Assembly (NCBI GenBank): GCA_032718475.1
Contig: JAUCBJ010006407.1
Coordinates: forward strand, 1 to 42,267
Length of the DNA stretch: 42,267 nucleotides
Origin: Nemertoderma westbladi
Lineage: Eukaryota; Xenacoelomorpha; Nemertodermatida; Nemertodermatidae
Direction of reading: 5' to 3'
Shown piece by piece: positions 1 to 11,078 of this stretch. The stretch's first letter is position 1. Each line of letters opens with the position of its first letter. The translations under genes and the position numbers were made by a program. The notes beneath the pieces were generated by a model that saw nothing but the letters and a program-made list of their open reading frames with translations, was not told the origin of the DNA and made no database searches.

Positions 1-39
1 AAGGAGAAAATGCCCCCCCCCCCAGGGCATGATCTCCTT
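1..39. repeat. Hairpin-forming inverted repeat with poly-C core
   Basis: Outer arms aaggaga (1-7) and tctcctt (33-39) are exact reverse complements. Inner arms atgccc (10-15) and gggcat (25-30) are also complementary, with an 11-C run between them. The structure resembles the palindromic end of a MITE-like element cut by the window edge, but no partner end or target duplication can be seen. Confidence 0.5.
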
Positions 40-397
40 TATCGGAAAATTTCTCGGAAAAGTTGCCACGGGGGGCATATACTAGGGGGGGGGGGGGGCT
101 GATTTAACTGTTTCACCGGTGTCCTAGGCGATTCCCCTCCCCCCCACACCCACCCACCCCGCGCGGAATGCCCCTCCCTATAGACTTACAATATATACTG
201 TAGTAATTATACTGTAGTAGGGCCTAGCGTTCCATACAGGGTAAATGCAGCGTTAGGTCATGTTCTTGTGTAGCATATATCTGACTGGCTTTCTATTCAA
301 TGATTCTACAATATTCCTAACTCTCGTTTGGGTTCCTTTCAATTCGCACATCTGTAACCTGCTCCTTTACTAACCTGCCCGGTTTTGGAGGCAGACT

Positions 398-494
398 GGA
401 CCTAATGCCACGGTCCCACGGACCCTAATGCTACCGGACCTAATGCCACAGACCTAAAGCTATCAGGACCTAAAGCGCCAGGACCTAACGCGCC
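398..494. repeat. Degenerate ~13-bp tandem repeat (ggacctaatgcca-like)
   Basis: About six to seven imperfect copies of ggacctaatgcca/ggacctaaagcgcca follow one another with small spacers. Divergence between copies indicates an old array. Confidence 0.6.
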
Positions 495-842
495 ATAACC
501 CAGTACATCACTTTAACTTAGATTTATTGGTTTATTATTTTGGTTATAGGGTTAGTTGGTCAGACCCAAAATATAATTAAAACTGTCATGTGACCCTACG
601 TCATGAGGCTAATCTATGAAAGTTTATGGAATTTTCGATCACATTAATATGGTCAATTTCTTAATTACGACTACGTCGTTTATTACTGTAGATTAATTTG
701 TAATTACAATAGGCCTAGTGCAGTAGTGGATTTCTTTCTACTATCAGTGTTTCTCACAGAGACGGGTATATTTGAGTGATTTGTTGACTGTAACAGTAAT
801 AAGCAACAGTCTGACAGTCGAGTATAGCAGTTTTGCTAGTCC

Positions 843-965
843 AAAAAATATAGGGCAGAAAAGTACTTACAGTATATAGGGCATAAAAGTATTAGAATAA
901 AATATAGGGTATTTGAGTAAAAAATATAAGGTAAAAAAAGTAAAAAATATAGTGCAAAAAAATAT
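843..965. repeat. Degenerate AT-rich repeat (aaaatatagggcana-like)
   Basis: Five to six imperfect copies of a roughly 20-25 bp unit containing aaaatatagg and a trailing aaaagta. It is probably a decayed minisatellite. Confidence 0.5.
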
Positions 966-1240
966 CTGCCATTAATAATTACAGAATTTGTTTGCTGGGG
1001 TTGGTACGACAAACATTAACTACTGTAAAAAGTATCCAAACTCTTCTCTGGAAAGTCTAAATTTCTCATCTATGGAAATTACAGCCTGTATTTATGGTCC
1101 CGGGCCATACCGCAAAGAAAGACGATATGGTATATAATACTACTGGACTTGGCTGCCAATTAAAAGTAACACAGCCAGGGTAATTTCATCCAGGGTAATT
1201 TCACTCAGGGCCCAGTACATTGCGCCCTTTACCAAGTAAC

Positions 1241-1298
1241 CGACTAAGATTGACTAAGATCAACTAAGATTTACGACTGCGACCGATTAAGATTGACT
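1241..1298. repeat. 10-bp tandem repeat (nnactaagat)
   Basis: Three direct copies of a cgactaagat/tgactaagat/caactaagat decamer at 1241-1270 are followed by a weaker cgattaagattgacta copy. Confidence 0.55.
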
Positions 1299-2019
1299 AT
1301 AAATTTCCGTGATTGATATTTGAGTAGTTATTTGAACTATTCTTGTTGATATTATTACGACCATTTTGGCCGTAATAACAAAATTACAAAATCACTTTGT
1401 CTCAGAATGGATCCAAAGCGATTTTCTCATTTTGCCAAATCACGGTTTCTCTTTTTCCTCGAAAACGACGACAACAACAATTACTTCAATTATTAATCCA
1501 CCCCCCCCCCCCCCCCTAACAGTATGTCAGATTGCTAAGGCTCCATGTACAGTACTTCGTGGCTCGCTCCAAAAGCATATACTTCTTGTGTAATTTGTAA
1601 TACTTACAATAAATTCGGAGATTTCTATTTAGTCCGATCTATTTTCTTCAATAACTTTATAGCAATAAGGGTCTGCGCGTTAGGTAATTCGACTGCGTGC
1701 TCTTCTTCAAAGTATTTATGTATAATTATGCTGTAGGCCAACTCCATAGGCCTGCCAATGGTGAATATGGGTGGGTGGTAATGTTTATGATTGGTCACAT
1801 ACTTTTGGATGAAACAATACCCTTAGATCGTCATTGGTTGATTAGTTTACCTAACAATCGTTTTCTTTAGAAATTATTTCTCCACCAAAAACTTATTTAC
1901 TGAAATTTTATTTCCCGTAATCACTCATTAAGTCCGTTTTTTAACCTTTTTATCAGTTTTCGTTTCAAGATTTAGGTTCCACGGTACCGGTATGTCAACT
2001 GCTGTTCTCTTTATGCCTT

Positions 2020-2139
2020 CAGTACCGTTATCAGCAGTACCGTTATCAGCAGTACCGTTATCAGCAGTACCGTTATCAGCAGTACCGTTATCAGCAGTAC
2101 CGTTATCAGCAGTACCGTTATCAGCAGTACCGTTATCAG
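2020..2139. repeat. Perfect 15-bp minisatellite, 8 copies
   Basis: Eight exact consecutive copies of cagtaccgttatcag occupy 2020-2139 with no substitution visible. Perfect identity implies recent expansion or slippage, and copy number should vary between individuals. Confidence 0.97.
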
Positions 2140-2515
2140 TTTATATATAGTACAGTATAGGTAAAGCATTTTCGGGCCAAGTTGTTCCTAAACATTATTA
2201 CGCACCTTAAAAATTTTCAAAACATTCATTTTATAATTTGGATTTTATTGCTTTATTGCGATAGTTCTCGGGTTGGCTGAACTAAATCACAAAGAAGAAC
2301 TTCCGTTCCAACTCTATAAAAATGGAACAATATGGCAAGTTTACTTCACCAAAATTATGTCCTTACAGTAATTGCCCTTAGTGCAGGGTGTCCCTGCACC
2401 AGAAATTTAAAATTTGCATATTTACTAAAAGTTTCCCAAATGTTAATTTTTTCGACTTTAAGGCCACGATACACCACAGGAACGGCCGCGGCGAGCGGCC
2501 ATTTTACGCGCCATC
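2140..2515. other. Gene-free spacer
   Basis: This is AT-rich sequence with no supported gene. Near 2484-2500 a GC-rich patch contains the inverted repeat ggccgc/gcggcc with a 5-nt loop. It leads into the GCGCGC palindrome cluster. Confidence 0.5.
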
Positions 2516-2650
2516 GTTTTATCGCGCGCAAAAACCTGCCTGAATTATATCGCGCGTAAAAACTATCGTAGTTTTAGCGCGCGCTGAAACCTCTCAACAC
2601 TGTTTTGCGCGTGCAAAAACATCCCAACGGAGTTTTTGCGCGCGCAAAAC
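2516..2650 (-). repeat. Palindromic GCGCGC minisatellite, left copy (inverted)
   Basis: Five units of about 30 bp begin near 2516, 2546, 2571, 2602 and 2632. Each is centred on a near-palindrome of the form gttttNgcgcgcgcNaaaac separated by about 10 bp of linker (for example ctctcaacact, atcccaacgga). The reverse complement matches the cluster at 39439-39690 in unit order and linker sequence (ctccgttgggat, gttgggagg-type linkers). The two clusters therefore share ancestry and lie in opposite orientation. Each unit could form a small hairpin or cruciform. Confidence 0.85.
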
Positions 2651-2666
2651 ATCTTACATCGACATC

Positions 2667-2730
2667 GACAAGCCGGCACAGCATTCTTAAAAATGCAGCT
2701 GCAATGCAGCATGCCGATTCTAGTAGTACT
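2667..2730 (+). mobile_element. LINE B-type 3' terminus, severely 5'-truncated
   Basis: The 52 bases 2667-2718 are the exact reverse complement of 37151-37202, the 3' untranslated end of the antisense LINE inserted in the Gypsy integrase. One mismatch (2719) is followed by the shared ctagta tail, here extended as tagtagtactagta. Only about 60 bp of the element is present, which fits the abortive 5'-truncated insertion typical of target-primed reverse transcription. I could not define a target-site duplication. A SINE sharing the LINE 3' end is an alternative. Confidence 0.75.
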
Positions 2731-3565
2731 AGTACTTCAATTTTCCTTGACTTTTTGAATAAATTCCTCGACTATATTTATACAGAATAGATTATATTGG
2801 CCGCTTTATCATACTTTATTACATATCAAAAAAAGTTACATAGATATAATTAGCGATTCCTTCAATATAAAGAAATCGGTAAACTACCACAACAGAGAAA
2901 TGACTGACAAAGAAGCAAACAGAGAGTACACGTTCGTGGGGCCTTCGTGGGGTTCGCGGGCTCACTCACTTCGTGGCTCGCCCCACAGTACATATTATTT
3001 AGGGATGTGAGGTAATTTAATGGCGAACGAAGCGAGTAGAACATTTTTTAAACACATTTTCGCTTTATATCTCAAATTTATTTATCAAATTCCCTAAATT
3101 TCCCTGATTTGTGGTTTCCTGTATAAGAGAGAGATTATATAGTGTTACTACTGGAACCGAAGCTGTCTTATGCAGTTTAAAATCTATCCCCAAATAGATG
3201 GATTCTCGCCCTTAAATACTTATTTGAATATCGCTACTAACAACAGAGCAGCAACCGTCCTGTCTGCGTCTGTGGGCGCGGTTATTAGATGGGGTTTACC
3301 ATCGCGCGTGCGTGGGAAAGGCGGGGAAAATCGCGATGTTGCATTGTTTATGATTGAAAACAAAGGCGGTAACAGGGGAAGCTTCATTGCGGGAGGAAGC
3401 CCACAATCAGCGGATTAAAAGCCTATGGAGGGATGTGTTTTGGACTGTCATAATATTCTACTATCAAGTATTTTATGAATTGGAAGATAAAGGACATTAG
3501 ATCCAACCTTCCAAATAGACATTTATTGCTTACATCTCGCATATTTAGTAAGCAGATGTCAGTTT
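2731..3565. other. Gene-free spacer before satellite A
   Basis: I see no supported gene. An 82-codon open frame at 3170-3418 has no recognisable domain and I do not call it. The patch 2936-2990 is G/C-rich with gtgggg and ccccac in inverted orientation. The patch 3018-3110 resembles 40643-40840 and is listed separately. Confidence 0.5.
3018..3110 (+). repeat. Diverged dispersed repeat, left copy
   Basis: The string atggcgaacgaagcgag, then cacattttcgcttta, then tccct-aaattt and ccctgattt recur in the same order and orientation at 40643-40840. Between the two copies the spacing differs and substitutions are common. This looks like an old dispersed element of unknown class. Confidence 0.5.
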
Positions 3566-6500
3566 ACTGGGCCTGGAACTGGAAGCCAGAATGAGTTCCA
3601 CACTCACACAGGGCCTGGAACTGGAAGCCAGAATGAGTTTCACACTCACACAGGGCCTGGAACTGGAAGCCAGAATGAGTTTCACACTCACACTGGGCCA
3701 GGAACTGGATGCCAGAATGAGTTTCACACTCACACTGGGCCAGGAACTGGATGCCAGAATACGAGTTCCACACTCACACACGGCCTGGAACTGGATGCCA
3801 GAATGAGTTCCATACTCATACAGGGCCTGGAACTGGAAGCCAGAATGAGTTCCACACTCACACAGGGCCTGGAACTGGAAGCCAGAATGAGTTCCACACT
3901 CACACAGGGCCTGGAACTGGAAGCCAGAATGAGTTTCACACTCACACTGGGCCAGGAACTGGATGCCAGAATACGAGTTCCACACTCACACACGGCCTGG
4001 AACTGGATGCCAGAATGAGTTCCATACTCATACAGGGCCTGGAACTGGAAGCCAGAATAAAAGTTCCACACTCACAATGAGCCTGGAACTGGATGCCAGA
4101 ATACGAGTTGCACACTCACACAGGGCCTGGAACTGGGAGCCAGAAAGAGTTCCACACTAACACAGGGCCAGGAACTGGGAGCCAGAAAGAGTTTCACACT
4201 CACACTGGGCCAGGAACTGGATGCCAGAATACGAGTTCCACACTCACACACGGCCTGGAACTGGATGCCAGAATGAGTTCCATACTCATGCAGGGCCTGG
4301 AACTGGACGCCAGAATAAAAGTTCCACACTCACAATGAGCCTGGAACTGGATGCCAGAATACGAGTTGCACACTCACACAGGGCCTGGAACTGGGAGCCA
4401 GAAAGAGTTCCACACTAACACAGGGCCAGGAACTGGGAGCCAGAAAGAGTTTCACACTCACACTGGGCCAGGAACTGGATGCCAGAATACGAGTTGCACA
4501 CTCACACAGGGCCTGGAACTGGGAGCCAGAAAGAGTTCCACACTAACACAGGGTCAGGAACTGGGAGCCAGAAAGAGTTCCACACTAACACAGGGCCAGG
4601 AACAGGGAGCCAGAAAGAGTTCCACACTCACACAGGGCTAGGAACTGGATGCCAGAATACGAGTTCCACACTCACACAGGGCCTGGAACTGGATGCCAGA
4701 ATGAGTTCCACACTCACACTGGGCCTGGAACTGGATGCCAGAATACGAGTTCCACACTCACACAGGGCCTGGAACTGGAAGCCAGAATGAGTTCCACACT
4801 CACACTGGGCCAGGAACTGGATGCCAGAATACGAGTTCTACACTCACACACGGCCTCGAACTGGATGCCAGAATGAGTTCCAAACTCATACAGGGCCTGG
4901 AACTGGAAGCCAGAATAAGAGTTCCACACTCACACAGGGCCTGGAACTGGAAGCCAGAATGAGTTCCACACTCACACTGGGCCAGGAACTGGATGCCAGA
5001 ATACGAGTTCCACACTCACACAGGGTCAGGAACTGAATGCCACAATACGAGTTCCACACTCACACAGGGCCAGGAACTGGATGCCAGAATACGAGTTCCA
5101 CACTCACACAGGGTAGGAACTGAATGCCAGAATACGAGTTCCACACTCACACAGGGCCAGGAACTGGATGCCAGAATACGAGTTCCACACTCACACAGGG
5201 CCTGGAACTGGATGCCAGAATGAGTTCCACACTCACACTGGGCCTGGAACTGGATGCCAGAATACGAGTTCCACACTCACACAGGGCCTGGAACTGGAAG
5301 CCAGAATGAGTTCCACACTCACACTGGGCCAGGAACTGGATGCCAGAATACGAGTTCCACACTCACACACGGCCTGGAACTGGATGCCAGAATAAGTTCC
5401 ACACTCACACAGGGCCTGGAACTGGAAGCCAGAATACGAGTTCCACACTCACACTGAGCCTGGAACTGGATGCCAGAATACGAGTTCCACACTCACACAG
5501 GGCCTGGAACTGGAGGCCAGAATGAGTTCCACACTCACACGGGGCCTGGAACTGGATGCCAGAATGAGTCCCACACTCACACTAGGCCTGGAACTGGAAG
5601 CCAGATTACAAGTTCCACACTCACACAGGCAGGGCCTGGTACTGGAAACCAGAATACGAGTTCCACACTCACACTGGGACTGGAACTGGATGCCAGAATA
5701 CGAGTTCCACACTAACACATGGCCTCGAACTAGAAGCCAGAATGAGTTCCACACTCACTCTGGACAAGGGACTGGATGCCAGAATGAGTTCCACACTCAC
5801 ACTGGGCCTGGAACTGGATGCCAGAATACGAGTTCCACACTCACACAGGGCCTGGAACTGGAAGCCAGAATGAGTTCCACACTCACACTGGGCCAGGAAC
5901 TGGATGCCAGAATACGAGTTCCACACTCACACACGACCTGAAACTGGATGCCAGAATGAGTTCCACACTCACACTGGGCCAGGAACTGGATGCCAGAATA
6001 CGAGTTCCACACTCACACTGGGACTGGAACTGGATGCCAGAATACGAGTTCCACACTCACACACGGCCTGGAACTGGATGCCAGAATGAGTTCCACACTC
6101 ACACAGGGCCTGGAACTGGAAGCCAGAATACGAGTTCCACACTCACACTGAGCCAGGAACTGGATGCCAGAATACGAGTTCCACACTCACACAGGGCCTG
6201 GAACTGGAAGCCAGAATGAGTTCAACACTCACACGGGACCTGGAACTGGATGCCAGAATGAATTCCACACAAACACTAGGCCTGGAAAGGGAAGCCAGAA
6301 TACGAGTTCCACACTCACACTGGGCCAGGAACTGGAAGCCAGATTGCAAGTTCCACACTCACACAGGGCCTGGAACTGGATGCCAGAATACGAGTTCCAC
6401 ACTCACACAGGGCCTGTAAGTGGAAACCAGAATACGAGTTCCACACTCACAATGAGCCTGGAACTGGATGCCAGAATAGAGGGTTCCACACTCACACAGG

Positions 6501-8432
6501 GCCTGGAACTGGGAGCCAGAAAGAGTTCCACACTCACACAGGGCCAGGAACTGGGAGCCAGAATGAGTTCCACACTCACACATGGCCAGGAACTGGGTGC
6601 CAGAATGAGTTCCACACTCACATGGGGCCTGGAACTGGATGCCAGAATGAGTTCCACACTCACACTGGGCCTGGAACTGGATGCCAGAATACGAGTTCCA
6701 CACTCACACTGGGCCTGGAAGAAACCAGAATACGAGTTCCACACTCACACTGGGCCTGGAACTGGAAGCCAGAATACGAGTTCCACACTCACACTGGGCC
6801 TGGAAGAAACCAGAATACGAGTTCCACACTCACACTGGGCCTGAAACTGGAAACCAGAATACGAGTTCGACACTCACACTGGGCCTGAAACTGGAAACCA
6901 GAATACGAGTTCCACACTCACACTGGGCCTGGAACTGGAAACCAGAATACGAGTTCCACACTCACACTGGGCCTGAAACTGGAAACCAGAATACGAGTTC
7001 GACACTCACACTGGGCCTGAAACTGGAAACCAGAATACGAGTTCCACACTCACACTGGGCCTGAAACTGGAAACCAGAATACGAGTTCCACACTCACACT
7101 GGGCCTGGAACTGGAAACCAGAATACGAGTTCCACACTCACACTGGGCCTGGAACTGGGAGCCAGAATGAGTTCCACACTCACACTGGGCCAGGAACTGG
7201 ATGCCAGAATGAGTTCCACACTCACACTGGGCCAGGAACTGGATGCCAGAATACGAGTTCTACACTCACACACGGCCTCGAACTGGATGCCAGAATGAGT
7301 TCCACACTCACACTGGGCCAGGAACTGGATGCCAGAATACGAGTTCTACACTCACACACGGCCTCGAACTGGATGCCAGAATGAGTTCCACACTCACACT
7401 GGGCCTGGAAGCCAGAATGAGTTCCACACTCACACTGGGCCAGGAACTGGATGCCAGAATACGAGTTCTACACTCACACACGGCCTCGAACTGGATGCCA
7501 GAATGAGTTCCACACTCACACTGGACCAGGAACTGGAAGCCAGAATACGAGTTCCACACTCACACTGGGCCTGGAACTGGATGCCAGAATACGAGTTCCA
7601 CACTCACACACGGCCTGGAACTGGATGCGAGAATGAGTTCCACACTCAAACTGGACCAGGAACTGGAAGCCAGAATACGAGTTCCACACTCACACACGGC
7701 CTCGAACTGGATGCCAGAATGAGTTCCACACTCACACTGGACCAGGAACTGGAAGCCAGAATACGAGTTCCACACTCACACACGGCCTCGAACTGGATGC
7801 CAGAATGAGTTCCACACTCACACTGGGCCTGGAACTGGATGCCAGAATGAGTTCCACACTCACACTGGGCCTGGAACTGGAAACCAGAATGAGTTCCACA
7901 CTCACACTGGACCAGGAACTGGAAGCCAGAATACGAGTTCCACACTCACACACGGCCTGGAACTGGATGCCAGAATGAGTTCCACACTCACACTGGGCCT
8001 GGAACTGGAAACCAGAATGAGTTCCACACTCACACTGGACCAGGAACTGGAAGCCAGAATACGAGTTCCACACTCACACAGGGCCTGGAACTGGATGCCA
8101 GAATGAGTTCCACACTCACACTGGGCCTGGAACTGGGAGCCAGAATGAGTTCCACACTCACACTGGACCAGGAACTGGAAGCCAGAATACGAGTTCCACA
8201 CTCACACAGGGCCTGGAACTGGAAGCCAGAATACGAGTTCCACACTCACACTGGGCCTGGAAGAAGCCAGAATACGAGTTCCACACTCACACACGGCCTG
8301 GAACTGGATGCGAGAATGAGTTCCACACTCAAACTGGACCAGGAACTGGAAACCAGAATGAGTTCCACACTCACACTGGACCAGGAACTGGAAGCCAGAA
8401 TACGAGTTCCACACTCACACAGGGCCTGGAAC

Positions 8433-10846
8433 TGGATGCCAGAATGAGTTCCACACTCACACTGGGCCTGGAACTGGGAGCCAGAATGAGTTCCACACTC
8501 ACACTGGACCAGGAACTGGAAGCCAGAATACGAGTTCCACACTCACACAGGGCCTGGAACTGGAAGCCAGAATACGAGTTCCACACTCACACTGGGCCTG
8601 GAAGAAGCCAGAATACGAGTTCCACACTCACACACGGCCTGGAACTGGATGCCAGAATGAGTTCCACACTCACACTGGGCCAGGAACTGGAAGCCAGAAT
8701 ACGAGTTCCACACTCACACAGGGCCTGGAACTGGAAGCCAGAATACGAGTTCCACACTCACACAGGGCCTGGAACTGGAAGCCAGAATACGAGTTCCACA
8801 CTCACACAGGGCCTGGAACTGGAAGCCAGAATACGAGTTCCACACTCACACTGGGCCTGGAAGAAGCCAGAATACGAGTTCCACACTCACACACGGCCTG
8901 GAACTGGATGCCAGAATGAGTTCCACACTCACACTGGGCCTGGAACTGGGAGCCAGAATGAGTTCCACACTCACACTGGACCAGGAACTGGAAGCCAGAA
9001 TACGAGTTCCACACTCACACAGGGCCTGGAACTGGAAGCCAGAATACGAGTTCCACACTCACACTGGGCCTGGAAGAAGCCAGAATACGAGTTCCACACT
9101 CAAACTGGACCAGGAACTGGAAGCCAGAATACGAGTTCCACACTCACACAGGGCCTGGAACTGGAAGCCAGAATACGAGTTCCACACTCACACACGGCCT
9201 GGAACTGGATGCGAGAATGAGTTCCACACTCACACTGGGCCTGGAACTGGAAACCAGAATGAGTTCCACACTCACACTGGACCAGGAACTGGAAGCCAGA
9301 ATGAGTTCCACACTCACACTGGGCCTGGAACTGGGAGCCAGAATGAGTTCCACACTCACACTGGACCAGGAACTGGAAGCCAGAATACGAGTTCCACACT
9401 CACACAGGGCCTGGAACTGGAAGCCAGAATACGAGTTCCACACTCACACAGGGCCTGGAACTGGAAGCCAGAATACGAGTTCCACACTCACACTGGGCCT
9501 GGAAGAAGCCAGAATACGAGTTCCACACTCACACACGGCCTGGAACTGGAAGCCAGAATGAGTTCCACACTCACACTGGGCCTGGAACTGGGAGCCAGAA
9601 TGAGTTCCACACTCACACTGGACCAGGAACTGGAAGCCAGAATACGAGTTCCACACTCACACAGGGCCTGGAACTGGAAGCCAGAATACGAGTTCCACAC
9701 TCACACTGGGCCTGGAAGAAGCCAGAATACGAGTTCCACACTCACACACGGCCTGGAACTGGATGCGAGAATGAGTTCCACACTCACACACGGCCTGGAA
9801 CTGGAAGCCAGAATGAGTTCCACACTCACACTGGGCCTGGAACTGGGAGCCAGAATGAGTTCCACACTCACACTGGACCAGGAACTGGAAGCCAGAATAC
9901 GAGTTCCACACTCACACAGGGCCTGGAACTGGAAGCCAGAATACGAGTTCCACACTCACACTGGGCCTGGAAGAAGCCAGAATACGAGTTCCACACTCAC
10001 ACACGGCCTGGAACTGGAAGCCAGAATGAGTTCCACACTCACACTGGGCCTGGAACTGGGAGCCAGAATGAGTTCCACACTCACACTGGACCAGGAACTG
10101 GAAGCCAGAATACGAGTTCCACACTCACACAGGGCCTGGAACTGGAAGCCAGAATACGAGTTCCACACTCACACTGGGCCTGGAAGAAGCCAGAATACGA
10201 GTTCCACACTCACACACGGCCTGGAACTGGATGCGAGAATGAGTTCCACACTCACACTGGGCCTGGAACTGGATGCCAGAATACGAGTTCCACACTCACA
10301 CAGGGCCTGGAACTGGGAGCCAGAATGAGTTCCACACTCACACTGGACCAGGAACTGGAAGCCAGAATGAGTTTCACACTCAAACTGGACCAGGAACTGG
10401 AAGCCAGAATGAGTTCCACACTCACACTGGACCAGGAACTGGAAGCCAGAATACGAGTTCCACACTCACACACGGCCTCGAACTGGAAGCCAGAATGAGT
10501 TCCACACTCACACTGGGCCTGGAACTGGGAGCCAGAATGTGTTCCACACTCACACTGGGCCTGGAACTGGAAGCCAGAATGAGTTCCACACTCAAACTGG
10601 ACCAGGAACTGGAAGCCAGAATGAGTTTCACACTCAAACTGGACCAGGAACTGGAAGCCAGAATGAGTTCCACACTCACACTGGACCAGGAACTGGAAGC
10701 CAGAATACGAGTTCCACACTCACACACGGCCTCGAACTGGAAGCCAGAATGAGTTCCACACTCACACACGGCCTGGAACTGGGAGCCAGAATGAGTTCCA
10801 CACTCACACTGGACCAGGAACTGGAAGCCAGAATGAGTTCCACACT
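8433..10846. repeat. Higher-order repeat in satellite A, copy 1
   Basis: This ~2.4 kb block recurs 2,646 bp downstream. Long translated stretches starting at 8444 (258 codons), 8916 (470 codons) and 10273 (159 codons) are residue-for-residue identical to those at 11090, 11562 and 12919. The rare variant gccagaatgt at 10531 recurs at 13177, the same offset. The limits are estimated from where neighbouring units stop agreeing. Confidence 0.9.
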
Positions 10847-11078
10847 CACACTGGGCCTGGAACTGGGAGCCAGAATGAGTTCCACACTCACACTGGACCA
10901 GGAACTGGAAGCCAGAATACGAGTTCCACACTCACACAGGGCCTGGAACTGGAAGCCAGAATACGAGTTCCACACTCACACAGGGCCTGGAACTGGAAGC
11001 CAGAATACGAGTTCCACACTCACACTGGGCCTGGAAGAAGCCAGAATACGAGTTCCACACTCACACACGGCCTGGAAC

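Larger units (their letters stand above)
40..1980. other. Gene-free flank with low-complexity patches
   Basis: I find no convincing gene here; the open frames are under 80 codons and show no recognisable domain. The stretch holds a 14-G run (85-98), a degenerate 13-bp repeat (398-494), an AT-rich degenerate repeat (843-965), two copies of a 15-bp ccagggtaatttca-type unit (1175-1204), a 10-bp actaagat repeat (1241-1298) and a 16-C run (1501-1516). The remaining sequence is AT-rich and unremarkable, with scattered taggcct motifs. Confidence 0.7.

Noticed and set aside
1499-1600. 75-codon open frame with a proline run
   Set aside because: The prolines come from a 16-C homopolymer; nothing else supports coding.
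3170-3418. 82-codon open frame as a small gene
   Set aside because: No recognisable domain, no supporting signals, and it lies in repeat-flanked sequence. An open frame of this length is expected by chance.
8916-10328. 470-codon open frame (and similar long frames on both strands from 3.6 to 18.8 kb) as protein genes
   Set aside because: They are translations of the satellite unit. Frames change at every 44- or 41-bp variant, comparable frames exist on both strands, and there is no start context, splice structure or domain.
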